Of a stretch of DNA of 64,000 nt, positions 22,791 to 35,800 are shown in pieces (position 1 is the stretch's first letter; each line of letters starts with the position of its first letter). The notes below the pieces were generated by a model. That model had not been told where the DNA came from. It made no database searches and saw only the letters and a program-made list of their open reading frames with translations. The DNA comes from Brassica napus (taxonomy: Eukaryota; Streptophyta; Magnoliopsida; Brassicales; Brassicaceae): NCBI RefSeq assembly GCF_020379485.1, contig NC_063452.1, positions 42,275,148 through 42,339,147 of the forward strand, given 5' to 3'. The position numbers and the translations under genes were made by a program.

Positions 22791-23494
22791 ACATCTCAGT
22801 TGTATTTCATAAATTAACAAAACAAGACAATAAACATAAATGATTATACCAAATACTGTCTTAACCGATATTAATGGAGAACTAGATCTGAAACTTTTAT
22901 TTCGGAGATATATAGAATGGAGCAATAGTTCGGGAGACATTTGATGTTGTATGATAATTATCGTGGATAAATATATTGTCGATTCAAGAAAAAAAGAGTG
23001 AGTTTCTCAAATATTTTTGGGACACATTTTTTACTATAAATAAATTAGTTTTACTTTAAAATTTACTAATATGATTAGATAAATAAAAATATGAACATGT
23101 ATAAACTATTTTAATAAATTATCTTAGGACATCATTATTGATAATTTTTGTGAGTTTTAAGATAATACAAATAAAATATAGCAGAAAGTATGAAATATAC
23201 ACATAATCGTTTTTTTGCACAAGAGACTCAAAATAATTTCTGAAAACTTATTAGTACACTTATCAATTAATTCGTAGCTGGTGGATTTTAAAAAAAAAAA
23301 TCATTGTAAAATGGTTATCATCATTCGATAAAAAGAAATGGTTATCATTTTGAATTATTAAAATATTTTCCTTAAAAATTCACTTAAGTCTCTAAACAGT
23401 AATGATGTTCTAAACAGATAGGACTGCTTATTATTTATTTCTCCTGTGTTTTTTCTGTTTTTGTACTGCTTCACAATCAAAATCTATATACTAA

Positions 23495-24722
23495 GGGTCC
23501 GAATGGTGACGGCAGATTTGATAATAAAAGCGGTGAGTAATTGAAGTGTGGTACGGTGCATGTGCGGTCCGTGCGGTTTGCGGGATAAGTGGGGCTTATA
23601 TAAAAAAAATAGTGCAGTTTTGATAGAAAAATAAGTGCGGTTTAAAAAAAATAATATAAAAAATATATTAAATTTTTGTTTACTGATCTCATAATATTAT
23701 TTTATTTAAAAATTTCAAATATTAAAATTTATTTGAAATAAAATTCCAATTCAAGTTCAAATATATATATCTTTTTATTGGATGGTAACTTATAAAAACT
23801 CAAACCGTTCATATTTCTCTTAATCTGTCAACCTGAAATCAAACCAAAATGTTAAAATTAATTAGGAAAAGTAAAAAAATAATAATTATTTTTATTTCCA
23901 ACTCCTATGGCTCTTGTAATTTAAGTATCGTAATGTAATAATAAACTGCATCAATACTAGGAAGCGTCCAAATACGAAACAATCTACATTTATTGATACA
24001 ATATTATAATACTACATCAAGATTTTTTTTTTGATAACCTTAGTATCCGGATGCCTTCGAAAGAGATCCGACTAGCACCTAATGACCGTCCATCGGAACT
24101 GAACCAGAAGCCCGCTGAAGGCATCCCATAAATGTAGTATTATAATACTACATCAAGATTTTCTTCCTTCTTGAAAAATTAAATACTTTTTATTATTCCA
24201 GTTAAAAATTAAATTATCAAAGTGATTAATATATGGCTTTTTACTGAAAAGTGTGATCTTACTATTTATTTTATTTTTTTGGTAAAAATGTTAGTATTTA
24301 TTTGATTCTTATTCTGGTTGGTATTTGGGTAATAAATGTTGAAGACCGTTACTAAATTTGTATGATTGTTTAATGCAAATTATTATTTTTTGTACTTTGA
24401 TGGGTTCTTTTTTTAATAGCAGAATTAACCCACGGTATGTTTTGCTATATATCTAAATTAAATAGCCATTATGAATATTAATTTAATAGAAAAACGCACT
24501 CAAAACATATAAAACCGCATGATAATTGAAGAGGGATGAAATATTTGCGGTACACTCATAATTACCGAACAAACAAAAAAAGATGTTTGCACTTTTTCGC
24601 TAAATGCGGTTTTGCTCAATTACGCCTTCTATAATTGAAATGTTCATGAATTGTAACACTCGTTGAATACCGCACCCACTAACACAAATCCGCCCCGCAC
24701 AATTGTCTCCAATCATAACCTA
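23495..24722. mobile_element. Probable hAT-type MITE hosting a SINE-like insert
   Basis: The left end GGGTCCGAATGGTGAC followed by GCGGT-rich sequence is answered on the right by the inverted TAGGTTATGATTGGAGAC and GCGGGGCGG. Terminal similarity is moderate and no clean TSD was found. A 112-bp insert sits inside at 24027-24138. Confidence 0.4.
24003..24162 (-). mobile_element. SINE-like insertion with 24-bp TSD
   Basis: A 24-bp direct repeat occupies 24003-24026 and 24139-24162. The 112-bp insert begins with a T-run on the + strand, so its poly(A) tail is on the minus strand. On that strand it starts near GGATGCCTTCAGCGGGCTTC and includes GAAGGCATCC, which is complementary to its own start. 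No clear tRNA B box was seen. Confidence 0.6.
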
Positions 24723-24790
24723 AATACTTCTCAAAGCAGAGGAGGATCTTTTGTCCAATCATGGGACGGTACATTGAACATGCTTATTTT

Positions 24791-25052
24791 ATACTCCCTT
24801 TGTTTTATAATAGATAATGTTTTAAAGAGTTATTGATGTTTCAAAATATATGATGTTTGATATTTTTTAATTAGTTTAAAAATCATTGAAAACTGTGTGA
24901 CCAGTGATGTTTTATTGTATTTTTGATGATTTGCTAGATTAGATTTATTTAATATTTCTAGTGTTACTTTTTAAAAAAATGTGTATGTCTTAATTCTTGT
25001 GTCTTCATCCAAAACATCAACTATTATGAAATTATTTTGAAACAGGAAGTAA
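24791..25052. mobile_element. Stowaway-like MITE
   Basis: The left end TACTCCCTTTGTTTTATAAT and the right end GAAACAGGAAGTA form an imperfect TIR of the CTCCNTCCGTTTC type with TA flanks. It is related to the copy at 40433-40683. The interior is AT-rich with no ORF. Confidence 0.5.
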
Positions 25053-25836
25053 TAAAGTTTACATATGGAGTAGTATATAATGTTATTTTATTCTAATATA
25101 AGCAATACAGTGCATAATCGCAGTGAAGAAAATATTTAACTATTTATTTATTAAGTTCATTTTCCATCTACAATTTACACATGTGCTATTGGATTAAAAT
25201 CTGAATTATGACGTGAGAGGATTGTAGCGCATACCTAGAACATTGGATGCACAATTCCATAGCTTTTACAAACAAGCAGAAAATTCTTAGTTATAAAAAT
25301 TATTTCAGATCAGAGTAAAAAGAGATCAGGATAATTAAGTTTTCACTACGTCTTAGTCACACGATTAAATAAAGAAAAAAGTTAGTTTGTGGTGACCTTG
25401 AGAGAATTAGTTAGCTCAGTATAAAGTTATTTTTTAACTGATTAAAACTCAATATAAAGTTGGCAGTTAGGGAGTACTAGATGGAGCACAAACCAAAGAT
25501 TTTTTTTTTTTTTTAACTACACACTCCACGTTTTCATTCTCAATATATTCGTACTACACTTTCTTCGTATTGTCTTGAGTTCTGTATTTAATGAATGGTG
25601 ACACTGATGTGAAGGCAGGCGGATGAGTTAGCTATTTTAGTGGCTAAAATTCTTAGATTATTTAATAAGAAGTTAAAAGGTTATGGGCTTGATTTAAGAG
25701 AGGTCTATTTTTTAAGAAGACGTAATTTAAAATGATTTGAGCTTTGTGGGATATATGCCACGTTCGGAATGGGCATAACGAGTTGAGAGAAAAATCTGAA
25801 ACTATTCAAGATTAACCGAGGATTAATTTTACAGTG

Positions 25837-25867
<31 letters not shown>

Positions 25868-25879
25868 TAGAAACATATG

Positions 25880-27070
25880 AAAGCAGTGCTGTCTAGCGGC
25901 GGGAAAACGGTTATTCCATACTCAACATATCGCGATATGTTCAATTCATATCCGACTTATATGGTCGTCCTAAAACATACATAAACTTTCAAAAATTTCA
26001 AATAACATACCTAATGTTTATTTTTTTGGCCAAATCATACTTCAGTCGCCACATCAGCTGACACATCATCTAATTTTGCTGACGAAGATGCCACGTGTAC
26101 ATTATTTTTCAAAAACAAAATAATCATTTTATGAAAATATTTTTTTTAGAAAATGTAAAATTTATAAATTTTTATCATTTAGTAAAACTAACAAAAATAT
26201 ATTAAATAATTAAATCTTAATTTTATATAAGAAATATATCTGTAAATGTTTCGATCATATCATAATACCGTCCTTATAAGAATTATATATGTTGTAATGT
26301 ATCAAATTCAATACTACTGTTGCAGTGTGGTACTCTTGATTAATCATGAGTATGTTATTTACATTTAAACAATTTAGAATAACATATCATAAATATTTTA
26401 AATAAACACAACCGTAATTAATTATGAATATGTTATTTACATTTAAAGAATTTAGATTAACATATCATAATTTTTTTTTTAAAAACACAACCATAATTAA
26501 TCGAGAATAACACGGCTGCAATACTAGCATTGAATTTGAATAATTACAACACATATATAACTCTTATAAAGGCTTTATTGTGATATGATCGAAACATTTA
26601 CAAGTATATCTCTTATATAATATTAAAATTTAATTATTTAATTATTTTTGTTAATTTTACTAAGTAATAAAATTTTATAAAATTTTACATTTTCTAAAAA
26701 AATATTTTTTAAACGACTATTTAAAAAAAAAATACATGTGGTATCCTCGTCAATAAAATTAGCTAACGTAGCATCCAAGTCAGCAAAATTAGATGATGTG
26801 GCAGCTGATATGACGACTGAGGTATGATTTTGCTAAGAAAATAAACATTAAGTATGTTATTTAAATTTTTTTAAAGTTCTGGTATGTTTTAGCACGACCA
26901 TATAAATCAGGTATGAATTGAACATATGACGATATGTTAGGTATGAAATGGATGTTTTCCCGTCTAGCGGCTAGAGTGTTAAAATTTATGTTGGAGATCG
27001 TGGGTTCGAGCGAAAATATTATTTTGTTTTGGTTTTTTCTCCATTTTGTCTTTAATGAGTGTGAAAAGAC
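25880..27070 (+). mobile_element. tRNA-derived SINE split by a MITE
   Basis: Removing the MITE at 25901-26961 with one 10-bp TSD leaves a continuous segment with an A-box-like GTCTAGCGGCTAGAG and, about 35 bp on, a B-box-like GTGGGTTCGAGC (about 27000-27011). This spacing is typical of a tRNA-type pol III promoter. The body and the 3' end are not well defined. Confidence 0.4.
25901..26961. mobile_element. MULE-type foldback MITE
   Basis: Long terminal inverted repeats of roughly 350-400 bp start GGGAAAAC and end GTTTTCCC, with matching inner blocks such as AACATATCG and CACATCATCTAATTTTGCTG. The flanking 10-bp duplication GTCTAGCGGC (25891-25900 and 26962-26971) fits the 9-11-bp TSDs of Mutator-like elements. 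The central loop has no transposase. Confidence 0.8.
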
Positions 27071-27578
27071 TAGACTATCCTCATCTCTTTCTTTGTTTAC
27101 AGATCTGAAAAATCAGAACTTTCATCTTAGACTTTTTTTTTAACACGAAAGTTGGCCATTTTGACTTGTTTTATTTATGTTTTCACTCATTAATAACATA
27201 ACTTGAACTTAGATACAATTTTAAACTTTCATAATACGAAAAGTTTGAATTTTTTTAAAAGACACGATTTTTCTAACGATTTGTGGAAAACGCTACGGGT
27301 TAGCAACGAGTTACATTTAATCGCTGCATAACGGTCAACGTGGCCACGTTTTAGAACATGGGATATATGGATCTTCAAACCCAAAACCTCTAGCAGAAAA
27401 AAAAAAGAGAGAGACACTGATGTGATATTCATTTGAAAGTACATATGGGATTTTACCACAAAAAGTACATATTAGATGAAACAATTTCAGATCTTGCACA
27501 TATACAAATTTTAGTTTTAAAAACTGTAAATATTGGTTGAATATTTTTTATTATATTTTTAGTTAATTTAAAGAAAAA

Positions 27579-28728
27579 CTAGTTAATTTAAAGGGCGGGT
27601 ATATTGTTTGTTTTAAATTTCTTTTTAGAAATTTAATTTTCATATTTATGTTTTTATTTGTAATCATACTTGTGTTTTTCTTTATGATCATATTTGTGTA
27701 TAAATCTTAATCAAAATCTATTTTAGAAAATAATAGCAATTTAAAAGTTGATTCACATACGCTCGGTTCTTTGTAATCATATGCTCGTAGATTCGTTTTT
27801 TTGTAATCATATTTGTTTGTTCTAGATCTTGATCCGCGGGTATAATGTTGGTTTGTAATTTTTTGCTTTTTATGTTTCTGTAAATAGTGTAACATTTTCT
27901 GTAATTTTTTCTTATATGTTAAAGAAATTTAATTTATATACAATTATATAACGTAAGGTTATTTTAACGTAGTGATTAGTGTATATTTATAGAAAAATGT
28001 AATGTTATATAACGTATTAAGGTAGGGTCAGTTTTTTTTTACTGTGAGAATAATAAGATCACCTGATTTTCATACATATACACTAATTAGGATAACCCTA
28101 ACCCTAAGTTATGAAAATTATGAGCTGTTCGATTATCTGCTCTATCAAATGTATCTCGTGGTCTACCTGAAGATCACCTGATTTTCACCTATCTTATCCT
28201 AGGTTTGAAGCATGCACAATGCATTTTCTTTTATTTTTAAAAAATATTTTTAATGAAATGGCAAAACCGTAAATATACCATCTTCTTCTTTTAGAGTTCG
28301 ATAAGGGTTTCTGCAATTTTTACCATTGCAGTTATCACAGATCTGTCATGATTAACAAAATCTTGTGTTTTTCTCATAGTTTTTCATCAAATCTGTAAAT
28401 CTCACATCTAATACTCGATTCCAATCATTTAAACCCCAATAATGGATTGTTGGCAAAACCGATTTCTTAACTGATTATAGTAAATTCGCCACGCTTGGTC
28501 TATACCGGCACTCGTAATCAACCTCCACACCTGCATTTTAGAACATGTATTCATAACAATTGTGATAAACAAAAAAATAAAAAGCGAAAACTGTTTTTGG
28601 TAGAAACAATTATAACGTGGTTAGTGTTTAAATATAATTAGATACAATTATATAAATAAAATAATAAGTGGATAAATATGTGGACATAACTTTTTATTAG
28701 CCGTTCATTTTGATGTTTTAATAGAATA
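27579..28728 (-). mobile_element. Helitron C (non-autonomous)
   Basis: On the minus strand it ends ACCCGCCCTTTAAATTAACTAG followed by T. Its 5' end near 28728 (TATTCTATTAAAACATC) resembles the start of Helitron A, although the TC dinucleotide is not clear. The interior is AT-rich without RepHel coding. Confidence 0.45.
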
Positions 28729-28927
28729 CTAGATTCTGACCCGTCTTTAAAAAAGCGAGTATATTTTTTGTTTTACATCTTTTTAGGTCTTTTCAATTGG
28801 TAATTTAAATATATGCTAATGGCATAAAGCATAATAAATAATATTCTAAATAATGATAAAGATAAAAGAAATAATAGTTGGACCATACTTTTATCAATGA
28901 GTCACACTGCTATTTTAATAGAATAGA
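28729..28927 (-). mobile_element. Helitron A, 199-bp mini-Helitron
   Basis: On the minus strand it starts TCTATTCTATTAAAATAG after an A and ends GACGGGTCAGAATCTAG before a T, with a degraded hairpin (CTCGC...GACGGG). Both ends and the A/T target rule are satisfied. Confidence 0.6.
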
Positions 28928-29666
28928 TACTAGTGGTGTGTCCGCGGTGCGTGCGGAATGTAGATAATTGTTCAACTATGTGTTTGGTATGTGTTGATGT
29001 TGATAATGTTTATACTCGAAATTAGGTCCCAAATTTTGTGGTGCTAAAATGGTGGTCCACTACAAGAAAACACAAATTTAACGACGGCCAAAATCGTCGT
29101 TATTTCCTCGGAAAAGACGGCTTACGAGGAAATGGCGATGAAAGGCGTTTCGTCGTTATATGATTGTCGTAAGAGAAGATTCGTCGCCATTTCCTCGTTA
29201 ATTAGCGAGGTTATATTTTCCTCGTAAAGAAGAATTAAGTTTTCGTCGTAAAGACCACGTGGGGTTTCCACGTAACGCGGTCGTTGTGTTTCCTCGTAAG
29301 AAACTCGTAAATGATTCGTCGTAAAAGACCCGCAAAAACCTCTAAATAAATTCGTCGTAATAACAACGTAAGGAACACGAAAACAATTCGTCGTAATAGA
29401 ATCGTAACTAAATCCACGTAAAATCCTCGTTAATTGTTCCTCGATATTTCGTCGTTAATTTTCCTCGTTAATACATCGGGAATTAGCGACGCAATTACTT
29501 TGTTTTCTTTACTGAATTTATAAATAAAAATTATATTTATTTAATTTATTAATAAAATTTTAATTGAAATTAAATCGAATAGAAAATTTTTTTTGGCCGA
29601 ATTAAAATGAAATTATATAATATATAAATAAGTTTTGAATTTTAAAATACAATAACAAAAAAAAAA

Positions 29667-30345
29667 CTAATGCTGCATTGCCGCGTCGTAGAATTCCTCG
29701 CTCCTTCTCGAGAGATCTTCCTCGTTGACTTGCACGGATGTCTCGCCTGGAATGGGGTTTTGTTGTCTCATGGTCCTGAACATGGCCTCCCATTCCGGAT
29801 TTGTGGCCGCTATGACGTCCAAGAAGTTCTCGAGACCAGTCATACGAGCTGTGAACGACGATTTTGTCGAGGCCAACTCGTTTTGTGTCGACGACAGCTG
29901 ATGTTGTGTCGTCTCCAACACGTCGCGCAGCTGAGAGACTTCATCATCCCGTCTCTGGCCATAAGAGGAAGTCGCTCTCGGAACATCGTTGACGGAACCA
30001 ATCCCCAACACACGTCCCTTTTTCTTGGGAGCGACCTTAAAAAACAATAAAATATATATTAAAATTTAAATTTTAAAGTAAAATGGAATTAATAAAAAAT
30101 TTATATAAAATTTACCTCCTCGTAAATTCTATCCACTTCTATTGTGGATAAGACGACGGGTGATCCGTCGGCGGACTCCTGCGCCAGCTGGGTCTCACGC
30201 TCGTCAATACGAGCTGCCACATCATTGTAGATCTTCTCAGACTTCTCATCTACAAATGCGCCCGCCTTGTTCTTGTGGGTCCGATCGAAAAGTTCCATAA
30301 GAGTCGGTAAACGTCCCAACTCCTTGGCCTAAAAATAGTTAAGAA

Positions 30346-30387
<42 letters not shown>

Positions 30388-31619
30388 TCATATAAAAATA
30401 TATATATATATTAAAAATCAAAAGTTAAATGTTTAAATTACGTACCATTTCCAAACGGACGCGGGCGTGTGGCTTTTGGCCCGTACTATGTTGCATCGCC
30501 CTGTGGCCGTGCTCATCTACCGAGTTACGGGAGGCGGAGCAAGACTGGGCGACTCTCATGGCATCAGGATCCCTCCAGTAACGGATGAGGCCATCCCACA
30601 CGTCCGTGGTGATGGTTGTGGGTTTGCCCCGCTCATAGCCCTTCACGATCCAGTCACCCTTCCAGTTGGAGACCGTGTCCAACAAACGTTTCTTCGCCTT
30701 GTCGATAAACTCTTTCCGCACCTTCTCAGTGACCCCCATGGACCAATTAAATTTTTGCTGCAAAAAAAAAATATTAATAATTAGTTTAGAAAAATAAAAT
30801 TTAAAAAAATATAAATCAGGAATAAATTGTAAAAACTTACAGCGTAAATCTTGAACCACGTCCTTCTGATGTAGATCGGAGTGGATTTCCAGTTGGGATG
30901 TGCCATGGAGAGGTAACCTTTAATCGTCTCGGTTACTTCTGTTGCAAGGCAGTTATCAACCCCAAACCTGGAAAAAAAAAATTCAAAGTTTTAAATATTT
31001 ATTAAAGTCACAAATGAATTTTAAAAAATAAATGTAACATACATACCAAAGTGTTCCTTCAGGTCGGTCGGGGTCTATGATCGGTAAGCCTTCTCTGCCT
31101 GGAAAACCGAGAATGTCCTCAACAGTGTACTGAGAGTAAGGACAACTCGCTGGCACCATCAAATCAGCATGAACCTGATGGGCGGCCATCTGAGGAGGCA
31201 CATGAGGAGCTGGCATCGGAGGAGGAGCTACCGGAGGAGGCACATGAGGAACTGATGGCGATGCCGTAGAAGAAGGCGAGACTCTCTGAGAAGATTGAGT
31301 CTCGGGGACGGTCTCCTGCTGACCCGAAGAACCGGGAGCTGAAGAAGAACCGGGAAGTGAAGGCGGGTCTAACCGACTACCCGGTGGACCGAACATCTGC
31401 GAGTAGTGAGCACTACGCTGGTGTCTACGAATAGTCTGCAAAATTTAAATTTCTAAATTAAAATCAAGAGTAAATAAAAAATTATGAACAGTATTAACTA
31501 CGTAATTAATAAAATGAGGAAACCTAAATTTTGTAAACTAATTTCGTAAACTAAATTCCCTAAACTAACCACCTAATCTAAATTCCCTAAACTACTTAGA
31601 GAGGAAAGAGAGTTACCAT
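29667..31619 (-). CDS. Transposase_24-type (TnpA-like) gene of the CACTA element
   Basis: The second CACTA gene probably binds subterminal repeats. Exons with GT-AG borders and consistent phase: 31619-31617 (ATG only), 31435-31047, 30967-30841, 30757-30446, 30328-30116 and 30035-29667, giving 1413 nt and 470 aa. The N-terminus is Pro-rich ([17 protein letters not shown]). The middle has the plant transposase (Ptta/En/Spm, PF03004-type) signature, including [32 protein letters not shown] and [20 protein letters not shown]. The C-terminus is a coiled coil ([17 protein letters not shown]). The microexon start is inferred; an internal ATG ([10 protein letters not shown]) is the conservative alternative. 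No stop or frameshift is seen. Confidence 0.75.
30351..30382. repeat. (TA)n microsatellite in CACTA intron
   Basis: About 15-16 TA units within the intron between the exons ending at 30446 and starting at 30328. A second, shorter run follows nearby. Confidence 0.95.
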
Positions 31620-31679
31620 GTTGAGAGGAAATGGAGAGGCTGTAGAGAGGAATTAGAGAGGAAATGAAGAGGGCTGCGG

Positions 31680-32730
31680 TTTCGCCTATATATAGGATTA
31701 GTGTTCGTCGAAAATTCGTCGCAAAATAACGAGGAAAGACAGAGGCCCGTCTTTCGTTTTGTCGCAAGGCCCAAGCAAATTAACGAGGATATACAGAGGC
31801 CCGTCTTTTATTTAACGTCGTTCTTGCGATGATTTTTTTTTATCATCGATTTTACGTGGGCCCGTCTTTCGTTTCGTCGCAAGGCCCAAGCAAATTAACG
31901 AGGATATACAGAGGCCCGTGTTTTATTTAACGTCGTTCTTGCGACGATTTTTGTTTTTATCATCGATTTTACGTGCAAATAGCGAGGCTTTTTTTGCTAA
32001 CCCCTAAAATCTTAAACCCCAAACCTCAAACCCTATCTTTCTTATCTCCAAACCTCAAACCCTATCTTTCTTATATTTCTTATCTAATACTTCATATATT
32101 TCTAACCCTTTAACTTCAATATATATATTTTTTTGAATTTGAAAGGTTTAATACGTTGGAAAACAATTTTACAAATTTTGAATTTGACGTATCACACAAC
32201 AAATCAAACACACGCTACAAATCATATATGAAAGGTTTAAAAACAAAAAAAAAAGAGAAGAAGATATTTGAATACAAATGATGTAGATTTATGTGGGCTA
32301 CACTTACGTATCTCGTCATATGTGTTTCCAATATCTTTCTTCTTTTTTTTTTTTAAGTTTATATAAAATTGAAAATTAATTTTTTTTAGTTTATATGAAG
32401 TAGGATGGGGAGTTTTAGGGTTTGCACATTTGGGGTTTAGGGATTTGGGTTTCATTTTAGTTTAGGGTTTATATTTACCGACGAATTAACGACGAAAAGT
32501 AAAATAAAAAAGCTAACCTCGCTCATCCCACGTAAGTTAACGAGGCTCTTACGACGTTTTAGTCTTACGTGGAATAAGCGAGGTCCGCTTTTTTAATTAT
32601 AAATCGTCGCTTAGTCCACGTAAGTTACGAGGCTCTTACGACGTTTACTGTTACCGTGGAATATGCGAGGTAATGTATTATTAATCGTCGTAAAATTCCC
32701 GTGAGATAACGTGGAAAGTACGACGACTGT
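31680..32730. repeat. Internal subterminal-type repeat clusters of the CACTA element
   Basis: Two blocks (about 31690-31980 and 32475-32730) between the two transposon genes carry the same CGTCGT/CGAGG/TTACGACG motifs as the element ends. The first block includes a 115-bp tandem duplication (31746-31860 and 31861-31975). The stretch also has telomere-like AACCCTAAACC-type tracts near 32010-32060. Confidence 0.6.
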
Positions 32731-32886
32731 CTCTAAACCCCTAAAACGAAACCCCAAATCCCAAACCGAAAATTATAAAAACACAATTCCTTTACTTATA
32801 ATTAATGTCGATATCTTATTTATAAATAAACTCCTATTATCTTTAATTATATATAATAAATCAAACTCATACAAATATGAAATACA

Positions 32887-35800
32887 TTAATCGGATTCAT
32901 CGACATTCTCGTCATCACTTGAAACATCATCATTTACATGAAACTCGTCTTCAACAGCTTCCTCCGTGGGATCTTCGGTAAGATCTTCATACTCGTGATT
33001 ATGCGGATCAATGAGAAGGATGTCATCAATTTCTTGTTCAGGTTCATGAACTTCATTTATTTGTTCTTCTTGCAATGGTGGTTCTTCTCCTACGATGATT
33101 CGTCCTCGAGGTGTAACTTTGATCACGGCTAACCAATTTATACCCGACTCTCTCATCCGTGGGTATGGAAGGAAGCTAACTTGGTCTGCTTGTGAAGCTA
33201 AGATGAAGGGCTCGAATTTGTTGTACCTCCGGCCACCGTTGACATCTACTACACCGAATTTGTTCAACCGAACACCTCTATTGACGACGGGGTCGAACCA
33301 TTCACACTTGAAGAGGACGCATTTTAGCTTCAATATCCCTGGGAATTCGACTTCAATAATCTCCGTCAAGATTCCGTAGAAATCTGTTTCTCCTTTCACA
33401 CAAATTCCATAGTTACTGGTTGCCCGCTGTTTACCATACTCATATGTGTGAAAAGTATAGCCTCGTGTGAAATACATCTGTGATGTGGTGACCTTTACAA
33501 GTGGAGATTGAATTACTTCGTGTAACCACTTAGGATAATCTGCATCGTCGTCATAATCAACCTATTTAAAAATAAAAAGAACGTTGAAATACAAATCATT
33601 CATGTATGAAAATTTTAAAAGTATTTGATTAATACCTGATTCTTCAACCACTTAACAAAGTGTTGATCTTTTCTTTTGTCTACGTCACTTGTGGATATAC
33701 CAGGAAATGTTTCTTTGACTTGTGAAACAAACATGCTGTAAATTCACATTTTACATGAATTAATCTCTCTCAATTATATAATGTATACTCAATTTAAGTT
33801 ACCTTTCAAAATAACGCATCAATGGATCCTCGCAATTGAGTAGAATATAGGTGTGTGCACTATGAGCGTCTTCTTCACTCGACCACCAAACCTGTTTTGA
33901 TTTCCCACCAAGTCGTCCAATCTGGCTAAAGATTTCTGGAACACCAACAACTGCATATGTGGGCGCAACGCCACCATCATCATATCTTCTTGGAGCTCTT
34001 CTTCGGGTACGTACTTTTGACGCAAAGTAGTACGATGTGAAGTGAGAAACTTCTTCTGTCAAACTTCCAGCAATTATAGAACCTTCAACTTTGGCGAGGT
34101 TCTTTGCTTTTCCCTTCAAATATTTCATGGCTCGCTCGTACTGATACATCCATCCGTAATGTACCGGTCCACGAAGCAATGCCTCATATGGGAGGTGGAT
34201 AGCTAGATGCTCCATCACGTCAAAAAAGCCTGGAGGAAATATCTTCTCCAAGTTGCACAATAAGATAGGAATGTTCTCCTGAAGCTGTTCTACGACTTCT
34301 TCTTTAAGAGTGCGTGTGCTCAAATCCCTGAAAAATGCTCCAATGCCTATTCCAAAAACAATTAAACACATTGTTAGTCAAATACTATTATTGTAAACTA
34401 AACCAATTTAATATTATTGTCCTATTGTAAACTACCTGCAAGTGCTTCATGTACGTTTGTTGCAAGTAGCTCCGCAAATGCAAATGGCAGAAGTCGTTGC
34501 ATAAAGACATGACAATCATGACTCTTCATCCCGGAGAACTTTTGACCCTTTTCAACACATCTTGAAAGATTTGAAACATACCCATCAGGGAACTTCACTT
34601 CTGATGCCACCCAATTGAACAAAACCGACTTTTTTTCTGAAGACAATCTAAAAATTGGAACGGGAACTTGGCCATTGCTTTTTATATGTAACTCACTTCT
34701 TGAGCAAATATCCGGCAAGTCCAACCTCGATTTTATGTTGTCTTTTGTCTTCCCTGGGACATTCAATATTGTATTCATGATGTTCTCAAAGAAATTCTTC
34801 TCTATATGCATCACATCAAGGTTGTGGCGCAGAAGAAGATCCTTCCAATATGGTAACTCCCAAAATATACTCTTCTTGTGCCAGTTGTGATGAACACCGT
34901 AAGAATCAGGCATATTACGAGGGACATGCCAATTACCACCCCAGCGAACTGTTTCGTTAGCTCCGTAGTAGTCGATTTGCGCTTCAATTTGTTCTCCAGT
35001 TAGATATGGAGGAGGAGTGTCTCTCACAACCTTTTTGTGCCTAAACAAATTCTTGTTTCTTCGGTACGGATGGCCAACTGGAAGAAATCGACGGTGACAA
35101 TCGAACCAACTTGTCTTTCTACCATTCTTCAGTTGAAATGCATCTGTCGTTCCATTACAATATGGACAAGCTAATCTCCCATGTGTAGTCCATCCAGACA
35201 ACATCCCATAGGCAGGAAAGTCACTTATGGTCCACAAAAGCATAGCTCGCATCGTAAAATTCTTCTTCGTTGAGCAGTCATACGTCCTCACCCCTGTTGA
35301 CCACAAATCCTTCAACTCTTTTATCAGTGGTTGTAGGAAAACATCAAGTGACCTTTTTGGATGCTTCGGACCGGGTATTAATATGGTCAAGAATAAAAAC
35401 TCCTGTTGCATGCACATCTCCGGTGGCAGGTTGTATGGCGTAAGAAAGACAGGCCACAATGAATATTGTCTCCCTGACATTCCAAATGGACTAAATCCAT
35501 CTGTGCATAATCCGAGGTACACATTCCGGCTATTGCTAGCGAAATTCGGATGTACTTTGTTAAAATGTTTCCAGGCTCTTGCATCTGATGGATGAGTCAT
35601 CTCACCATCCGTCTGAGTATGCTCGGCATGCCACCTCATCTTTCCAGCAGTCTGCTCCGATTGGTACAATCTTTTCAATCTATCTGTAATTGGTAGGTAC
35701 CACATCCTTTGGTACGGTACCCTATTACGTCCCCTTCCTTGCGGCTTGAATCGTGGTTTCTTGCAGAATCGACATTCTTCCAACTTCTCATCATCTCCCC

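Noticed and set aside
26934..27143. 69-codon + strand ORF
   Set aside because: It starts inside the MITE terminal repeat and crosses the TSD into SINE-like sequence. It is a chance frame with no motif.
32010..32460. Telomere-like CCCTAAA/AACCCTAA repeats
   Set aside because: They are short, imperfect and mixed with AT-rich sequence inside the CACTA element. This is not an interstitial telomere array.
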